The notes below the pieces were generated by a model. The model searched no databases and was not told the DNA's origin. It saw only the letters and a list, made by a program, of their open reading frames with translations. A stretch of DNA of 64,000 bases. It comes from Spirochaetales bacterium (GTDB lineage Bacteria > Spirochaetota > Leptospiria > Leptospirales > Leptonemataceae). The DNA is taken from contig JACKOY010000004.1 in assembly GCA_024233935.1 (NCBI GenBank), positions 264,263-328,262 on the forward strand, written 5' to 3'. This document shows positions 1 through 7,932 of this stretch, piece by piece; the first letter of the stretch is position 1; every line of letters begins with the position of its first letter. Position numbers and translations under genes: made by a program.

Positions 1-27
1 GCGATCTGGGCAACTAAGAGCGGTTGC

Positions 28-552
28 TTAACGGACGCGTAATGCGGCGTCGTCCCGGCGCTGCATTTCTGAGGCCTTCGTCAGGTCCCTTACTGCAAAG
101 CAAAGTACGCCCAGGGCCAGAGCTGTAAGCAGATACGCAAGCCAGGTCTCATTGTGTGCCGCGCGGACCCTGGTCGGCGCCAGCAAACGCGTGAAAAGTA
201 TCGGGAGTAAGTGCGCCAGGAAAGCTCCGTACAGGATTGCCATCAGGGTATGGGTGATGCGTTCGCCCGCAAAGAGTGGCCTGCGCCTGTCTTCCTCCAG
301 AAAATCGAGCAGCGTTACAACGATCTCAAAAAGCAGGAGCGCTCCGAAAGCGGCGGCCCAGGCGCCGAAGAGTTCGGTCCAGGCCAGGCACAGAAAGATG
401 ACGCCGTAAGCAACGTTGCGCAGTCCGTGGAGGATCAATTCGCGCCAGTGTTTTGGCGTCGAGGGAAGTCGGGCGCGGTACTCGTGATAATAGAAAGTGT
501 CGAAGGCGCCCAGGGCGCCCTGGGCGAGTAGAATATAAATCGCCGTTGTCAT
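28..552 (-). CDS. Multi-pass membrane protein, function unknown
   Basis: A 174-residue protein with about four to five hydrophobic segments and a charged loop between the second and third (EEDRRR near residue 90). I do not recognise a family. The ATG at 552 overlaps the stop of the preceding gene as ATGA, so it is translationally coupled to the DUF4166 fusion protein; a longer open frame to 762 lies inside that gene and is not needed. It is the last gene of the run that begins with hslV. It is probably an inner-membrane protein acting with its coupled neighbour, which is inference from position only. Confidence 0.7.
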   Translation of the reverse strand: MTTAIYILLAQGALGAFDTFYYHEYRARLPSTPKHWRELILHGLRNVAYGVIFLCLAWTELFGAWAAAFGALLLFEIVVTLLDFLEEDRRRPLFAGERITHTLMAILYGAFLAHLLPILFTRLLAPTRVRAAHNETWLAYLLTALALGVLCFAVRDLTKASEMQRRDDAALRVR

Positions 553-1475
553 TTCTCGACCACCAGGCGGCCTCCATACGAGACCAGCAAACCCAGAACC
601 GGGTTTCGTACGCGGACCCGAACCCACCAACCATTCGGGGTTCCGCGCACCCGTGCGCGCACCGTAGGTGACAGGAAGGCCGGCAACCGCAAGCCGAGAA
701 ATCTGGCATGGGTTTGCACGAACTGATAGCCGTGTTGCGTAGCCTCCAGACGAAAAACACACTCGATGGGTCCGAAGCGCTCGGCCAGATAATCGCCTTC
801 ACGCCATTGTCGACTGCGCAATGTGCGCGTCCCGAACTCCCTCAGCCAGATTTCGCCGAATCGATCTGCAAAGACACGTATCCGAACAGGAGTTCTTCGC
901 GCGTCCTCCGGAAGGCCCGAAAGGACCGCCACGAATCTCTGAATGTGCGTCCGGCCCCGGCGGACCCGCATCTCTCCGCTGGCAGAGGCCACGCGGGCCC
1001 GATGAAAATTCAGGAGTGCCGCCGGCCAGGATTCCTTCACGGTCTCCGGCAGGGCCAGATATGCAGACGGATTATCTCCCGCGTGACGTGCTTGCTGCGC
1101 GTGGTACCAGAACAGGTAATAAACGAAAAAGGGAACCCAAACGATGTCGTTCGTGAGATTCACGTACATCGAGGCGAGCGGCAGAGCACCTGTATGCACG
1201 TTCCAGGCCCAGCCAATCGGTCCTAAAACCTTACCTGCCAGCCCGATGACCACAAGCTGCGGATAGGCCTGCAAATCCAACGATACGACAAAATACCCAT
1301 AACCGTAGAGGGCTACGAACAGACCAATGCCGGCCATGAGAAACTCGTAGCGGGCCGGCTGCAGAGCCAGACTTCGAAACAAAAACTGCGGGTCGTAAAT
1401 TGCGTACAATCCCCAGGCCACATTATAGACTGCGGCCAGCAGGAATACCAGACGCAGAAAAGCCCGGGTGCGCAT
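549..1475 (-). CDS. Membrane protein with C-terminal DUF4166-like domain
   Basis: The protein has 308 residues. Residues 1-130 hold four hydrophobic helices; residues 165-308 resemble DUF4166, with the family pattern FGEIWLREFG, a GPIECVFRLE strand, GLRLPAFLSP and a closing LGLLVSYGGRL. DUF4166 is usually found alone or at the C-terminus of short-chain dehydrogenase-like proteins; here it is attached to a membrane domain instead. The ATG at 1475 lies 15 bases after the stop of the small ORF upstream, and its own stop overlaps the next start. The biochemical role is unknown. The domain call rests on recognition of the pattern, not on a search. Confidence 0.75.
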   Translation of the reverse strand: MRTRAFLRLVFLLAAVYNVAWGLYAIYDPQFLFRSLALQPARYEFLMAGIGLFVALYGYGYFVVSLDLQAYPQLVVIGLAGKVLGPIGWAWNVHTGALPLASMYVNLTNDIVWVPFFVYYLFWYHAQQARHAGDNPSAYLALPETVKESWPAALLNFHRARVASASGEMRVRRGRTHIQRFVAVLSGLPEDARRTPVRIRVFADRFGEIWLREFGTRTLRSRQWREGDYLAERFGPIECVFRLEATQHGYQFVQTHARFLGLRLPAFLSPTVRARVRGTPNGWWVRVRVRNPVLGLLVSYGGRLVVEK

Positions 1476-1490
1476 TCAAAACTCCGACAA

Positions 1491-1778
1491 TCAGGATGGT
1501 CTCAGGTCCGAGTAGTACTCCGAAATCGAATCCAGCAGGAACTCGCAGACGATCTCGTCTTTCGCGCTCAGCTCTCGACCGCTCAGCAGACGCAACTCCA
1601 GATTCTTCAAATGGTGGTTGATGATCTTGTCCTTGATTTTCGAGTTCCGGTTGTTCCGGGCCAGGGCAATGTACATTTTCAGCGCGCCATCGCTATCATC
1701 CACGATACGCGTGTTGTTGTGAACTTCAAGAAACCGAAGCAGCCGACGCTTGAGTTGTGCCGCTCCGGAAGTTTTCAC
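1491..1778 (-). CDS. Small conserved-looking hypothetical protein
   Basis: A 95-residue, basic, mostly helical protein without signal peptide or membrane segment. It starts with GTG at 1778, whose last two bases are shared with the TGA of the DUF445 gene (GTGA overlap), so it is coupled to it. It sits between DUF445 and the DUF4166 fusion in the hslV-headed run. I do not recognise a family; the coupling and absence of frame breaks are the reasons to call it a gene. Confidence 0.65.
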   Translation of the reverse strand: MKTSGAAQLKRRLLRFLEVHNNTRIVDDSDGALKMYIALARNNRNSKIKDKIINHHLKNLELRLLSGRELSAKDEIVCEFLLDSISEYYSDLRPS

Positions 1779-2968
1779 CCTGGCCTTCGCTCCCGGGCAC
1801 GGGCCTGCATTCGCATGATGAATACATCAAGCCCCCAGATCGTTCCGCCGATCAAGCAGCTGATCACAAGGGATTCGGCGGGCCGCCAGATGAAGAATCC
1901 ACCAACCAGACCCAGAAGGCAACCCAGGTACTGTATGTACTGCAACTGATCGGAGGTGGAGCGCCAGAGCAATCGTTCCAGGCGAACTTCGTCGAAGCGC
2001 TGCAGATTATCCACGATTACGTTTTGAACGTTAACCTGCTCCACGAGAAACACAACCGCATTCAGGGCAAACTCTTCAATTGAATCACTCTGTTCTTCGA
2101 GTTGTTCGGGAAGACCATGCAGATAGTCTCGTAACTGATCCTCGTAGCGGTCTACGCGAAAGGATAGATTTTGGAGAATTTCCTGCAAGCGTTCCGAAAT
2201 TTCTTTGTCTCCGGTCAGCATTTTGTAAACCCGGAGAATGCCGCCTTCGAGCACACCAACATTCTCAAAGTCGATTCCGCGTACGAAATCTTTGATGCGG
2301 GATTGGAATTCTGGAGAGCGCAGGAAGGTGTTGATGTAGTGTCGTCCCAGCTCCGAGAGATCTTCCTGAAACTCCTGATTGCGAACGACGTTTCGCAATG
2401 ATCCGATCAGTTTCTCGCGATGTTTTGCAATCAGGCCGCTTTTGCGAATCTGTTCGAGAATCAGTTCAGAGTTGATGATCTCGCGTGAGATCTGCTCTCC
2501 GAGGCGCGTCACGATTTTGTCCTTACGCGAAGGGATGAGTCCCTGGCCCAGGAGCGGCCGTTTCTGCCGCGGGTAAAAGAGCATCTTGATCGCGAGCCAG
2601 TTTGTGCCGAAGCCAATCAGCGCGGTCACCGTCATCATCCGGATGAGACCGTCCAGGGGGATGGGAGCGGAATCCCAGGGCACATGAATGGAACCACTCA
2701 AATCCCAGAACATGGACACAAAAAACCCGATGCCGCACAACACGGGCAGGATCTTCAGCAAGATCAAAAGGATGGAGCGACCGCCCTGTTCGCTGGGCGG
2801 CGTGGGTTCGGCCGGTTCCGGTTCGGGAGCCAGCTTGTGGGCCCACTTGTCCAGAAAGTCCAGCAGCCGATCGGCGTTGATCTCTCGTCGACCGCCAGGT
2901 GGATAGGCCGGAGGCGGTTCGATCGGTGCCGGGCTGCCGGTGTACTTGCCCTCTTCTGTTTCGCTCAA
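1775..2968 (-). CDS. DUF445 family membrane protein
   Basis: A 397-residue protein. Residues 1-60 are proline- and acid-rich; residues 66-85 and 105-130 are membrane segments, the second containing the DUF445 hallmark TNWLAIKMLFYPR; then a long helical region and a hydrophobic C-terminal pair (about 350-385). DUF445 proteins are widespread inner-membrane proteins of unknown function. The start is TTG at 2968, preceded by GAGG at suitable distance; no ATG is available before the conserved core. It lies 26 bases after the hslU stop, so it is probably cotranscribed with the HslUV protease. Confidence 0.85.
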   Translation of the reverse strand: MSETEEGKYTGSPAPIEPPPAYPPGGRREINADRLLDFLDKWAHKLAPEPEPAEPTPPSEQGGRSILLILLKILPVLCGIGFFVSMFWDLSGSIHVPWDSAPIPLDGLIRMMTVTALIGFGTNWLAIKMLFYPRQKRPLLGQGLIPSRKDKIVTRLGEQISREIINSELILEQIRKSGLIAKHREKLIGSLRNVVRNQEFQEDLSELGRHYINTFLRSPEFQSRIKDFVRGIDFENVGVLEGGILRVYKMLTGDKEISERLQEILQNLSFRVDRYEDQLRDYLHGLPEQLEEQSDSIEEFALNAVVFLVEQVNVQNVIVDNLQRFDEVRLERLLWRSTSDQLQYIQYLGCLLGLVGGFFIWRPAESLVISCLIGGTIWGLDVFIMRMQARARERRPG

Positions 2969-2994
2969 GCTGGGACTACCTCAACAACCACACT

Positions 2995-4470
2995 TTAGAG
3001 GATATAGCGGCTCAGATCGCTGTTTTCGACAATGCTTTTCAGGCGTTCTTTCACGAATGCGCGATCGATTTGCACGGTGCGCTCTTCCTCTGGAAGGTCC
3101 GGCGCTTCAAAGGAAAGGTCTTCCAGGAGGCGTTCCATGATCGTATTGAGACGACGGGCGCCGATATTTTCGGTTTCCTCGTTCACGCGAAAGGCGAAGT
3201 GCGCCAGTTCGTCAATGGCGGTCTCGTCGAAGTCCAACTGCAGCCCTTCAGTCTCCATCAAGGCCATTGCCTGGCGGCAGAGAGAGTTCTTTGGTCCGGT
3301 CAGTATGGTACGAAAATCCGCCTCGGTCAGCTTTTCGAGCTCGACCCGGATGGGGAAGCGGCCCTGCAGTTCGGGGATCAGGTCCGAGGGCTTGCTGGTA
3401 TGAAAAGCTCCGGCGGCAATAAATAGTATGTGGTCGGTCTTAACCGGTCCGCTGCGCGTATTCACGGTCGCGCCTTCGACTATTGGCAGCATGTCGCGTT
3501 GCACGCCTTCCCGCGAAACATCCGGTCCGCCAGCGCCGGAACCGGACCCTCCGCCGCGTCCGGTTACTTTGTCCAATTCGTCGATAAAGATAATGCCCAT
3601 TTGTTCGGCGCGGCGCACCGCTTCGGTTTGCACCTTGTCCTGGTCCACCAGACGATCCAGTTCCTCATTGATGAGAATCTTGCGGGCTTCGGCCACCGTG
3701 ACCCGTCGTCGTTTTTGTTTGCGCGGCAGAAGATCACCGAGCATGTTCTGAACCTGCATGTCCAGGTCTTCCAGATTGGGACCGCTGGTCATGACCTGCA
3801 CCATCGGCGCGTTGTTCTGCGTTTCAATATCGACTTCGCGTTCTTCGAGTTCTCCGTTATCAAGCTTCTGAGTCATGAGTTCTCGGGCGCGATCCTTACG
3901 TTCGGTTTCGGCCGGATCGTTCTGCAGGCCCCGTTGCACCGCAAGTCCGGTGGGCGAAAGGCCGGGCACGGAGCTTGCGGGGGTTTCTTTGGGACGTGTG
4001 CTGGAAGGCAAAAGCAGGTCCAGCAGGCGTGCCCGCGCGTTCTTTTCGGCTTGTTCGGTAACGCGCCCCCGGTATTCGTTCCGCACCATGTTGACGGCTG
4101 TGCTCACCAGGTCACGCACCATCGACTCCACGTCACGACCGACGTAGCCAACTTCGGTGTATTTTGTGGCTTCCACTTTTACGAAAGGCGCCCCGGTGAG
4201 CCTGGAGAGCCGACGCGCGATTTCGGTTTTGCCGCAACCGGTGGGCCCGATCATAATAATGTTTTTCGGGTAGATCTCTTCGCGCATTTCCGCGCTGACC
4301 AGGCGACGTCGCACTCGATTCCGAATCGCAATCGCAACGGCCTTTTTGGCGTCCTTTTGCCCGACGATGTACTTGTCCAGTTCGGCCACGATCTGGCGGG
4401 GGGTAAGCTCATCCATATCTATGCGCGGTTCAATTTCGGCGCTTTCCGGGCTTTGCAGGGGTGTGTTCAT
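2995..4470 (-). CDS. hslU: ATP-dependent protease ATPase subunit HslU
   Basis: The AAA+ unfoldase that feeds proteins into the HslV peptidase in the cytoplasm. Seen: the N-terminal LTPRQIVAELDKYIVGQ signature, Walker A GPTGCGKT at residues 75-82, pore-loop region near TEVGYVGRD, Walker B IIFIDELDK near 295, and the sensor/arginine-finger stretch ELQGRFPIRVEL. At 491 residues it is longer than E. coli HslU (443), mostly through a larger I domain (about residues 130-280). The ATG at 4470 is 9 bases after the hslV stop, the standard hslVU operon order. Confidence 0.97.
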   Translation of the reverse strand: MNTPLQSPESAEIEPRIDMDELTPRQIVAELDKYIVGQKDAKKAVAIAIRNRVRRRLVSAEMREEIYPKNIIMIGPTGCGKTEIARRLSRLTGAPFVKVEATKYTEVGYVGRDVESMVRDLVSTAVNMVRNEYRGRVTEQAEKNARARLLDLLLPSSTRPKETPASSVPGLSPTGLAVQRGLQNDPAETERKDRARELMTQKLDNGELEEREVDIETQNNAPMVQVMTSGPNLEDLDMQVQNMLGDLLPRKQKRRRVTVAEARKILINEELDRLVDQDKVQTEAVRRAEQMGIIFIDELDKVTGRGGGSGSGAGGPDVSREGVQRDMLPIVEGATVNTRSGPVKTDHILFIAAGAFHTSKPSDLIPELQGRFPIRVELEKLTEADFRTILTGPKNSLCRQAMALMETEGLQLDFDETAIDELAHFAFRVNEETENIGARRLNTIMERLLEDLSFEAPDLPEEERTVQIDRAFVKERLKSIVENSDLSRYIL

Positions 4471-4479
4471 GATGATGAC

Positions 4480-5019
4480 TCAGGATACTTCTTCGAGCAC
4501 GATATTGCTGTTCGTAAAAACGCAAATTTGGGCGGCAATCTCAAGGCCGGCCTTTGCAACACCGACGGCGTCCAGTTCGGTGTGCGCGGCCAGGGCCCGG
4601 GCCGCCGCCAGGGCATAGCTCCCGCCGGAACCCACCGCCAGAATCCCATCGTCGGGCGCAATGACGTCGCCCGTACCCGAAACCAGATACATCTCTTTCG
4701 GATCGGCAACGATCAATAACGCTTCGAGTCGACGGAGCATTCGGTCCGTGCGCCACTCCCGCGCCAGTTCAACCGCGGCCCGGCCCAGGTTTGCCTGGTA
4801 TTGTTCCACTTTCTTCTCAAAAAGCTCGTAGAGTGTAAATGCGTCCGCCGCAGACCCCGCGAAGCCCGCTATAATGGGGCGGTTGGCGATGCGGCGGACC
4901 TTTCGGGCGCTGGCTTTCATCACCGTGTTTCCCATGCTCACCTGGCCGTCTCCGGCAATGGCGGTTTTTTCACCGCGGCGCACGGCGAGGATAGTGGTTG
5001 CGTGAAAACCTGAATGCAT
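4480..5019 (-). CDS. hslV: ATP-dependent protease peptidase subunit HslV
   Basis: The proteasome-like N-terminal-threonine peptidase that forms a double hexamer and works with HslU. The conserved TTILAVRRGEKTAIAGDGQ and GNTVMK segments and the C-terminal GSGGSYALAAARAL match HslV. I choose the ATG at 5019 (179 residues) because AGCAGGA stands 7 bases upstream; an in-frame TTG at 5085 has no such site. With this start the catalytic threonine is residue 8, so a seven-residue leader must be removed to expose it, unlike E. coli HslV where Thr follows the initiator Met. First gene of a six-gene minus-strand run. Confidence 0.96.
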   Translation of the reverse strand: MHSGFHATTILAVRRGEKTAIAGDGQVSMGNTVMKASARKVRRIANRPIIAGFAGSAADAFTLYELFEKKVEQYQANLGRAAVELAREWRTDRMLRRLEALLIVADPKEMYLVSGTGDVIAPDDGILAVGSGGSYALAAARALAAHTELDAVGVAKAGLEIAAQICVFTNSNIVLEEVS

Positions 5020-5116
5020 GCAGAATCCTGCTTCCGGGCCATGAAACGGCGCGGCGGGCTCAAGATACAGTGTTTTTCCGGGCAACGAAAAGCGGCTTCT
5101 GATCGTCCATTGTACC

Positions 5117-5518
5117 GTGCAATCCGGGACCCCAAAACGCGTGTTGATTGTGGAAGATCACCCACACATCGCGCGCATCCTGAACGATGTGCTGAACCGG
5201 GCCGGCTATATTACGAATGTGGCCATGAACGGGGCGGTGGGCGTTACCCGGGCCCGTAACATGCCCCCCGATCTAATCTTGATGGATGTTTCCATGCCGG
5301 TGCTGAACGGTTTCGACGCCGCGGCAGAGATCCGACAGCAGGAAAAATTGCGGGATGTGCCGATCGTATTTTTGACATCGAGCACGGACCGGGTCGATCG
5401 CGAACGCGGCAGTCAACTCGGGGCGCGTGCGTACCTGACCAAACCTTTCTCGCCCCGGGCCCTGGTTGAGGTCGTTCAGAAGATCTTTACGGGCGACCCA
5501 GCCCAATCGGCTCCTTGA
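5117..5518 (+). CDS. Single-domain response regulator (receiver protein)
   Basis: A stand-alone receiver domain of 133 residues. It has the acidic pocket VEDH (near residue 14), the phospho-acceptor Asp in LMDVSMP (near 56), the LTSS switch residues and Lys in LTKPF (near 108). No output domain follows. It starts with GTG at 5117 and is divergent from hslV with a 97-base gap. Such CheY-like proteins act by binding a partner; none is adjacent, so the cognate kinase and target cannot be named from this window. Confidence 0.9.
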   Translation: MQSGTPKRVLIVEDHPHIARILNDVLNRAGYITNVAMNGAVGVTRARNMPPDLILMDVSMPVLNGFDAAAEIRQQEKLRDVPIVFLTSSTDRVDRERGSQLGARAYLTKPFSPRALVEVVQKIFTGDPAQSAP

Positions 5519-5571
5519 GAACCGCTCCTGTGCGCGAAGCCTCTCGGTACTGTCGGCCGGCGCCTGACGAT

Positions 5572-6621
5572 TCAGGAACGCGCATGGGGATGGCACTTTC
5601 GGTGCACCTCCCGCAGGCGATCTTTGGTGACGGCGGTATAGATCTGGGTGGTCGAAAGGCTGCTGTGGCCGAGCATTTCCTGGACCGCGCGAATGTCGGC
5701 GCCGGCGTTCAAAAGGTCAGTGGCGAAGCTGTGCCGCAGGCGATGGGGGCTGAGACGGCGCCGCAGCCCGCGCACCCGTCGCAGTTCCGCCAGTATGTGG
5801 CGGGCGCCTCGATCGGAAAGCGCATGCCCCTGTCGGTTCAAGAACAGGCGTGGGCTCCGGGGTTTAAGTGCCGGCCGCAGTTTGAGATAGTGCCCGAGGG
5901 TTGCCCGCGCGTCCTTTCCCAAAAAAACGATGCGATCTTTACCTCGTTTACCGGTGACCTTGAGCTGGTCGGGCATACGCGGCTCGACCAGTTGGACGTT
6001 CAGGCTCAGAAGTTCGCTGATTCGCATACCGGATGAATACAGCATTTCGCAGATCGCCTGATCACGCGCCCTCCTTGCGGCGTTTGCTTTTGATTGTGCA
6101 TCCTTTGTTCCAATTTCGTTTGCTTCGGCGCCCGGCTCAAAAAGCCGCGTTTGATCTTCCGGGTAGAGCAATCCCGGCAGGGGTCGATAGAAACGCGGCG
6201 AAGCCAGTTCGCGCGCGGGACTTGCCTCCATGAGACCCCGGCGCTCGAGAAAGCCATAAAAGGAACGCAGGGCGGCCAGTATGCGTGCCTGGGAGCGGGC
6301 GCTGAGAGTACGGGTGCGTGAGTGACCGGTGCTGCTTTCGGGGTCCAGGCGGCCCATATCAAAGCGCGCGCCGGTGCGAAAACCGAAGTAGGCCCGCAGG
6401 TCGCCCGGCTGCGCTTTCAGCACCGCCAGATTTTGGCGGTCGGCATAGATCAGGAATTCAGAGAGGTCCCGTGTGTAGGCCCGCAGGCTGTGCGACGCGA
6501 GTCCCCGCTCGTAGGCCATGTGGTCATAGAAAAGTTCGATCAGCTTCCGCGACTCCGGTGGAAGTTTGCGGGCCGGCGCGGCAAGCCTGCGTGAAAGCTG
6601 ATCGAAAAACTCTGCGGCCAT
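5572..6621 (-). CDS. Tyrosine recombinase, XerC/XerD-type
   Basis: A site-specific recombinase of 349 residues. The N-terminal core-binding domain spans about 25-135, and the catalytic domain carries Arg200 (SSGMRISELL), Lys225 or Lys228, His293 and Arg296 (SPHRLRHSFA), His319 (LGHSS) and nucleophile Tyr328 (TTQIYT). The family's role is resolving chromosome dimers at dif, but members also mobilise elements. It is about 50 residues longer than E. coli XerC because of an arginine- and serine-rich insert near 82-106. There are no flanking repeats or integron features, so a housekeeping Xer role is favoured; which paralogue it is cannot be told here. Confidence 0.9.
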   Translation of the reverse strand: MAAEFFDQLSRRLAAPARKLPPESRKLIELFYDHMAYERGLASHSLRAYTRDLSEFLIYADRQNLAVLKAQPGDLRAYFGFRTGARFDMGRLDPESSTGHSRTRTLSARSQARILAALRSFYGFLERRGLMEASPARELASPRFYRPLPGLLYPEDQTRLFEPGAEANEIGTKDAQSKANAARRARDQAICEMLYSSGMRISELLSLNVQLVEPRMPDQLKVTGKRGKDRIVFLGKDARATLGHYLKLRPALKPRSPRLFLNRQGHALSDRGARHILAELRRVRGLRRRLSPHRLRHSFATDLLNAGADIRAVQEMLGHSSLSTTQIYTAVTKDRLREVHRKCHPHARS

Positions 6622-6785
6622 GCTGCGATTATCGGTCGCAACTCTTCAAAGCCCAATCCGGGTGCCGCGCACGTTCGGGGCGGCCCTTGGCGGCAGCGCT
6701 ATCATTCGGAAGCTGGGGGCCCAGTGCGGTCTGGAGCGGGATCGATATTGATTCGCCCCGGGCCAGAGTCGGGCGAAAGTTTTCC

Positions 6786-7850
6786 TCAGTTCGTACGCAG
6801 GTGGGAACGACCGCCGACGATTTCGAGCGGGGGCAGTTCCACCGGCGGGAGGTTTTCCTGAATCGAAAGGCCCGGTTGTAAGCGTCGATGGCCGACCAGC
6901 ATTTCAACGACCTGAAAAGGGCCCGGCACACGCATCCATTCCTGCAACGCCGCCAGAGGCTGGAGGTTGTAGTGCAGCGGATCCGAGGGAAATTTTTCGC
7001 CCTCCGGAAAGCCCAGAAAACCACGCGCCCCCACGCTGCAGGTCCGGATGGCCAGACTGCGTTCATCAACCGGTAGCAGTCGGATGTTCTGTTTGAGCGC
7101 ATCGGGGTAGCGCATGTACTCTTCCGCATTCGAGAAGTACACCAATCGAATCGGCAGAAACATGGCCCGGGCCGCCCGCGAGATGTTCAGGATCGAAGTC
7201 TGGCCTTTGAGATCACCGGGAATTGCCTGGATGCGGTCGTTTAGAATCATCCAGCGCAGATACTCGTAGTCGGCCGGGTCGTTGGAGAAGGTACGGAGAC
7301 CGAAATTGCGCGCCATTCGATCCAGGTCGTTTAAGCGTTCCGGAACATCGCTCGAACCACGGTGTGCGACCTGCCAGGCTTCTCTGTACCGGTTGAAGTC
7401 TTCGGACGCGCCAAACGTCGCTTCCAGCAACTGCCAGCTTCGCGTTCGATTGCCGCGATCCCACAAAGCCCGGAAATCCTGGTAGGTTGGCGAAACCGAA
7501 ATAAAGAAGAGATGGATTCGGTTTACGTAGACCGCAACGGGGTCGAAGTCGATGAGCCAGGCGTAGTCGCTGCGGGCCCAGGCGATGAAAGTCAGATTTT
7601 GATCGGTCCCGACCCCCATATAGGCGCCGCCCAGGTTCTCAACGTAGGGCCGGAATAGATCGATGCGCATTTCGTTGCTGGCCGGGTAGTGGTCATTGCG
7701 CAATCCGCGGACCTCTGGAGTGGGATCGACCTCCTGCACGCGAAAATGGGCGTGGCGCTGATCGTCGAGTTCGTTCGGATAGCCGGCAAGCGGGACCAAT
7801 AAAAGGAGCGCAAACAGGGCGCGGGTCGGTTTTCTTGCGCCGATCGGCAT
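6786..7850 (-). CDS. Exported protein with GGAYMGVGTDQN motif, function unknown
   Basis: A 354-residue protein with an N-terminal signal (basic residues, then ALFALLLLVPLAG), so exported or periplasmic. About residue 75-110 contains the pattern YVENLGGAYMGVGTDQNLTF followed by a strand ending in DFDPVAVY. The same pattern (GGxYxGVGxxQNxTY plus VDxR) is familiar to me from an uncharacterised family found in Leptospira and Acidobacteria. ATG at 7850 is preferred over earlier non-ATG options because it places the signal peptide at the N-terminus. It is divergent from the DUF368 gene, with 82 bases between the two starts. Confidence 0.75.
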   Translation of the reverse strand: MPIGARKPTRALFALLLLVPLAGYPNELDDQRHAHFRVQEVDPTPEVRGLRNDHYPASNEMRIDLFRPYVENLGGAYMGVGTDQNLTFIAWARSDYAWLIDFDPVAVYVNRIHLFFISVSPTYQDFRALWDRGNRTRSWQLLEATFGASEDFNRYREAWQVAHRGSSDVPERLNDLDRMARNFGLRTFSNDPADYEYLRWMILNDRIQAIPGDLKGQTSILNISRAARAMFLPIRLVYFSNAEEYMRYPDALKQNIRLLPVDERSLAIRTCSVGARGFLGFPEGEKFPSDPLHYNLQPLAALQEWMRVPGPFQVVEMLVGHRRLQPGLSIQENLPPVELPPLEIVGGRSHLRTN

Positions 7851-7932
7851 GGTCCTCTCTGTCGCATGCTTGTCCCTTCGGCCAGGCATTTTTGGGTTTA
7901 CCGTTGTCGTTGGAGCGTCACTCTGGCGGCCC

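Noticed and set aside
3430..4719. Long plus-strand frame of 429 codons over hslU/hslV
   Set aside because: It is a shadow of the strongly conserved hslU and hslV genes.
5572..6621. Integrative element or integron around the tyrosine recombinase
   Set aside because: No direct repeats, attC-like sites, excisionase or phage genes occur nearby; neighbours look like core genome.
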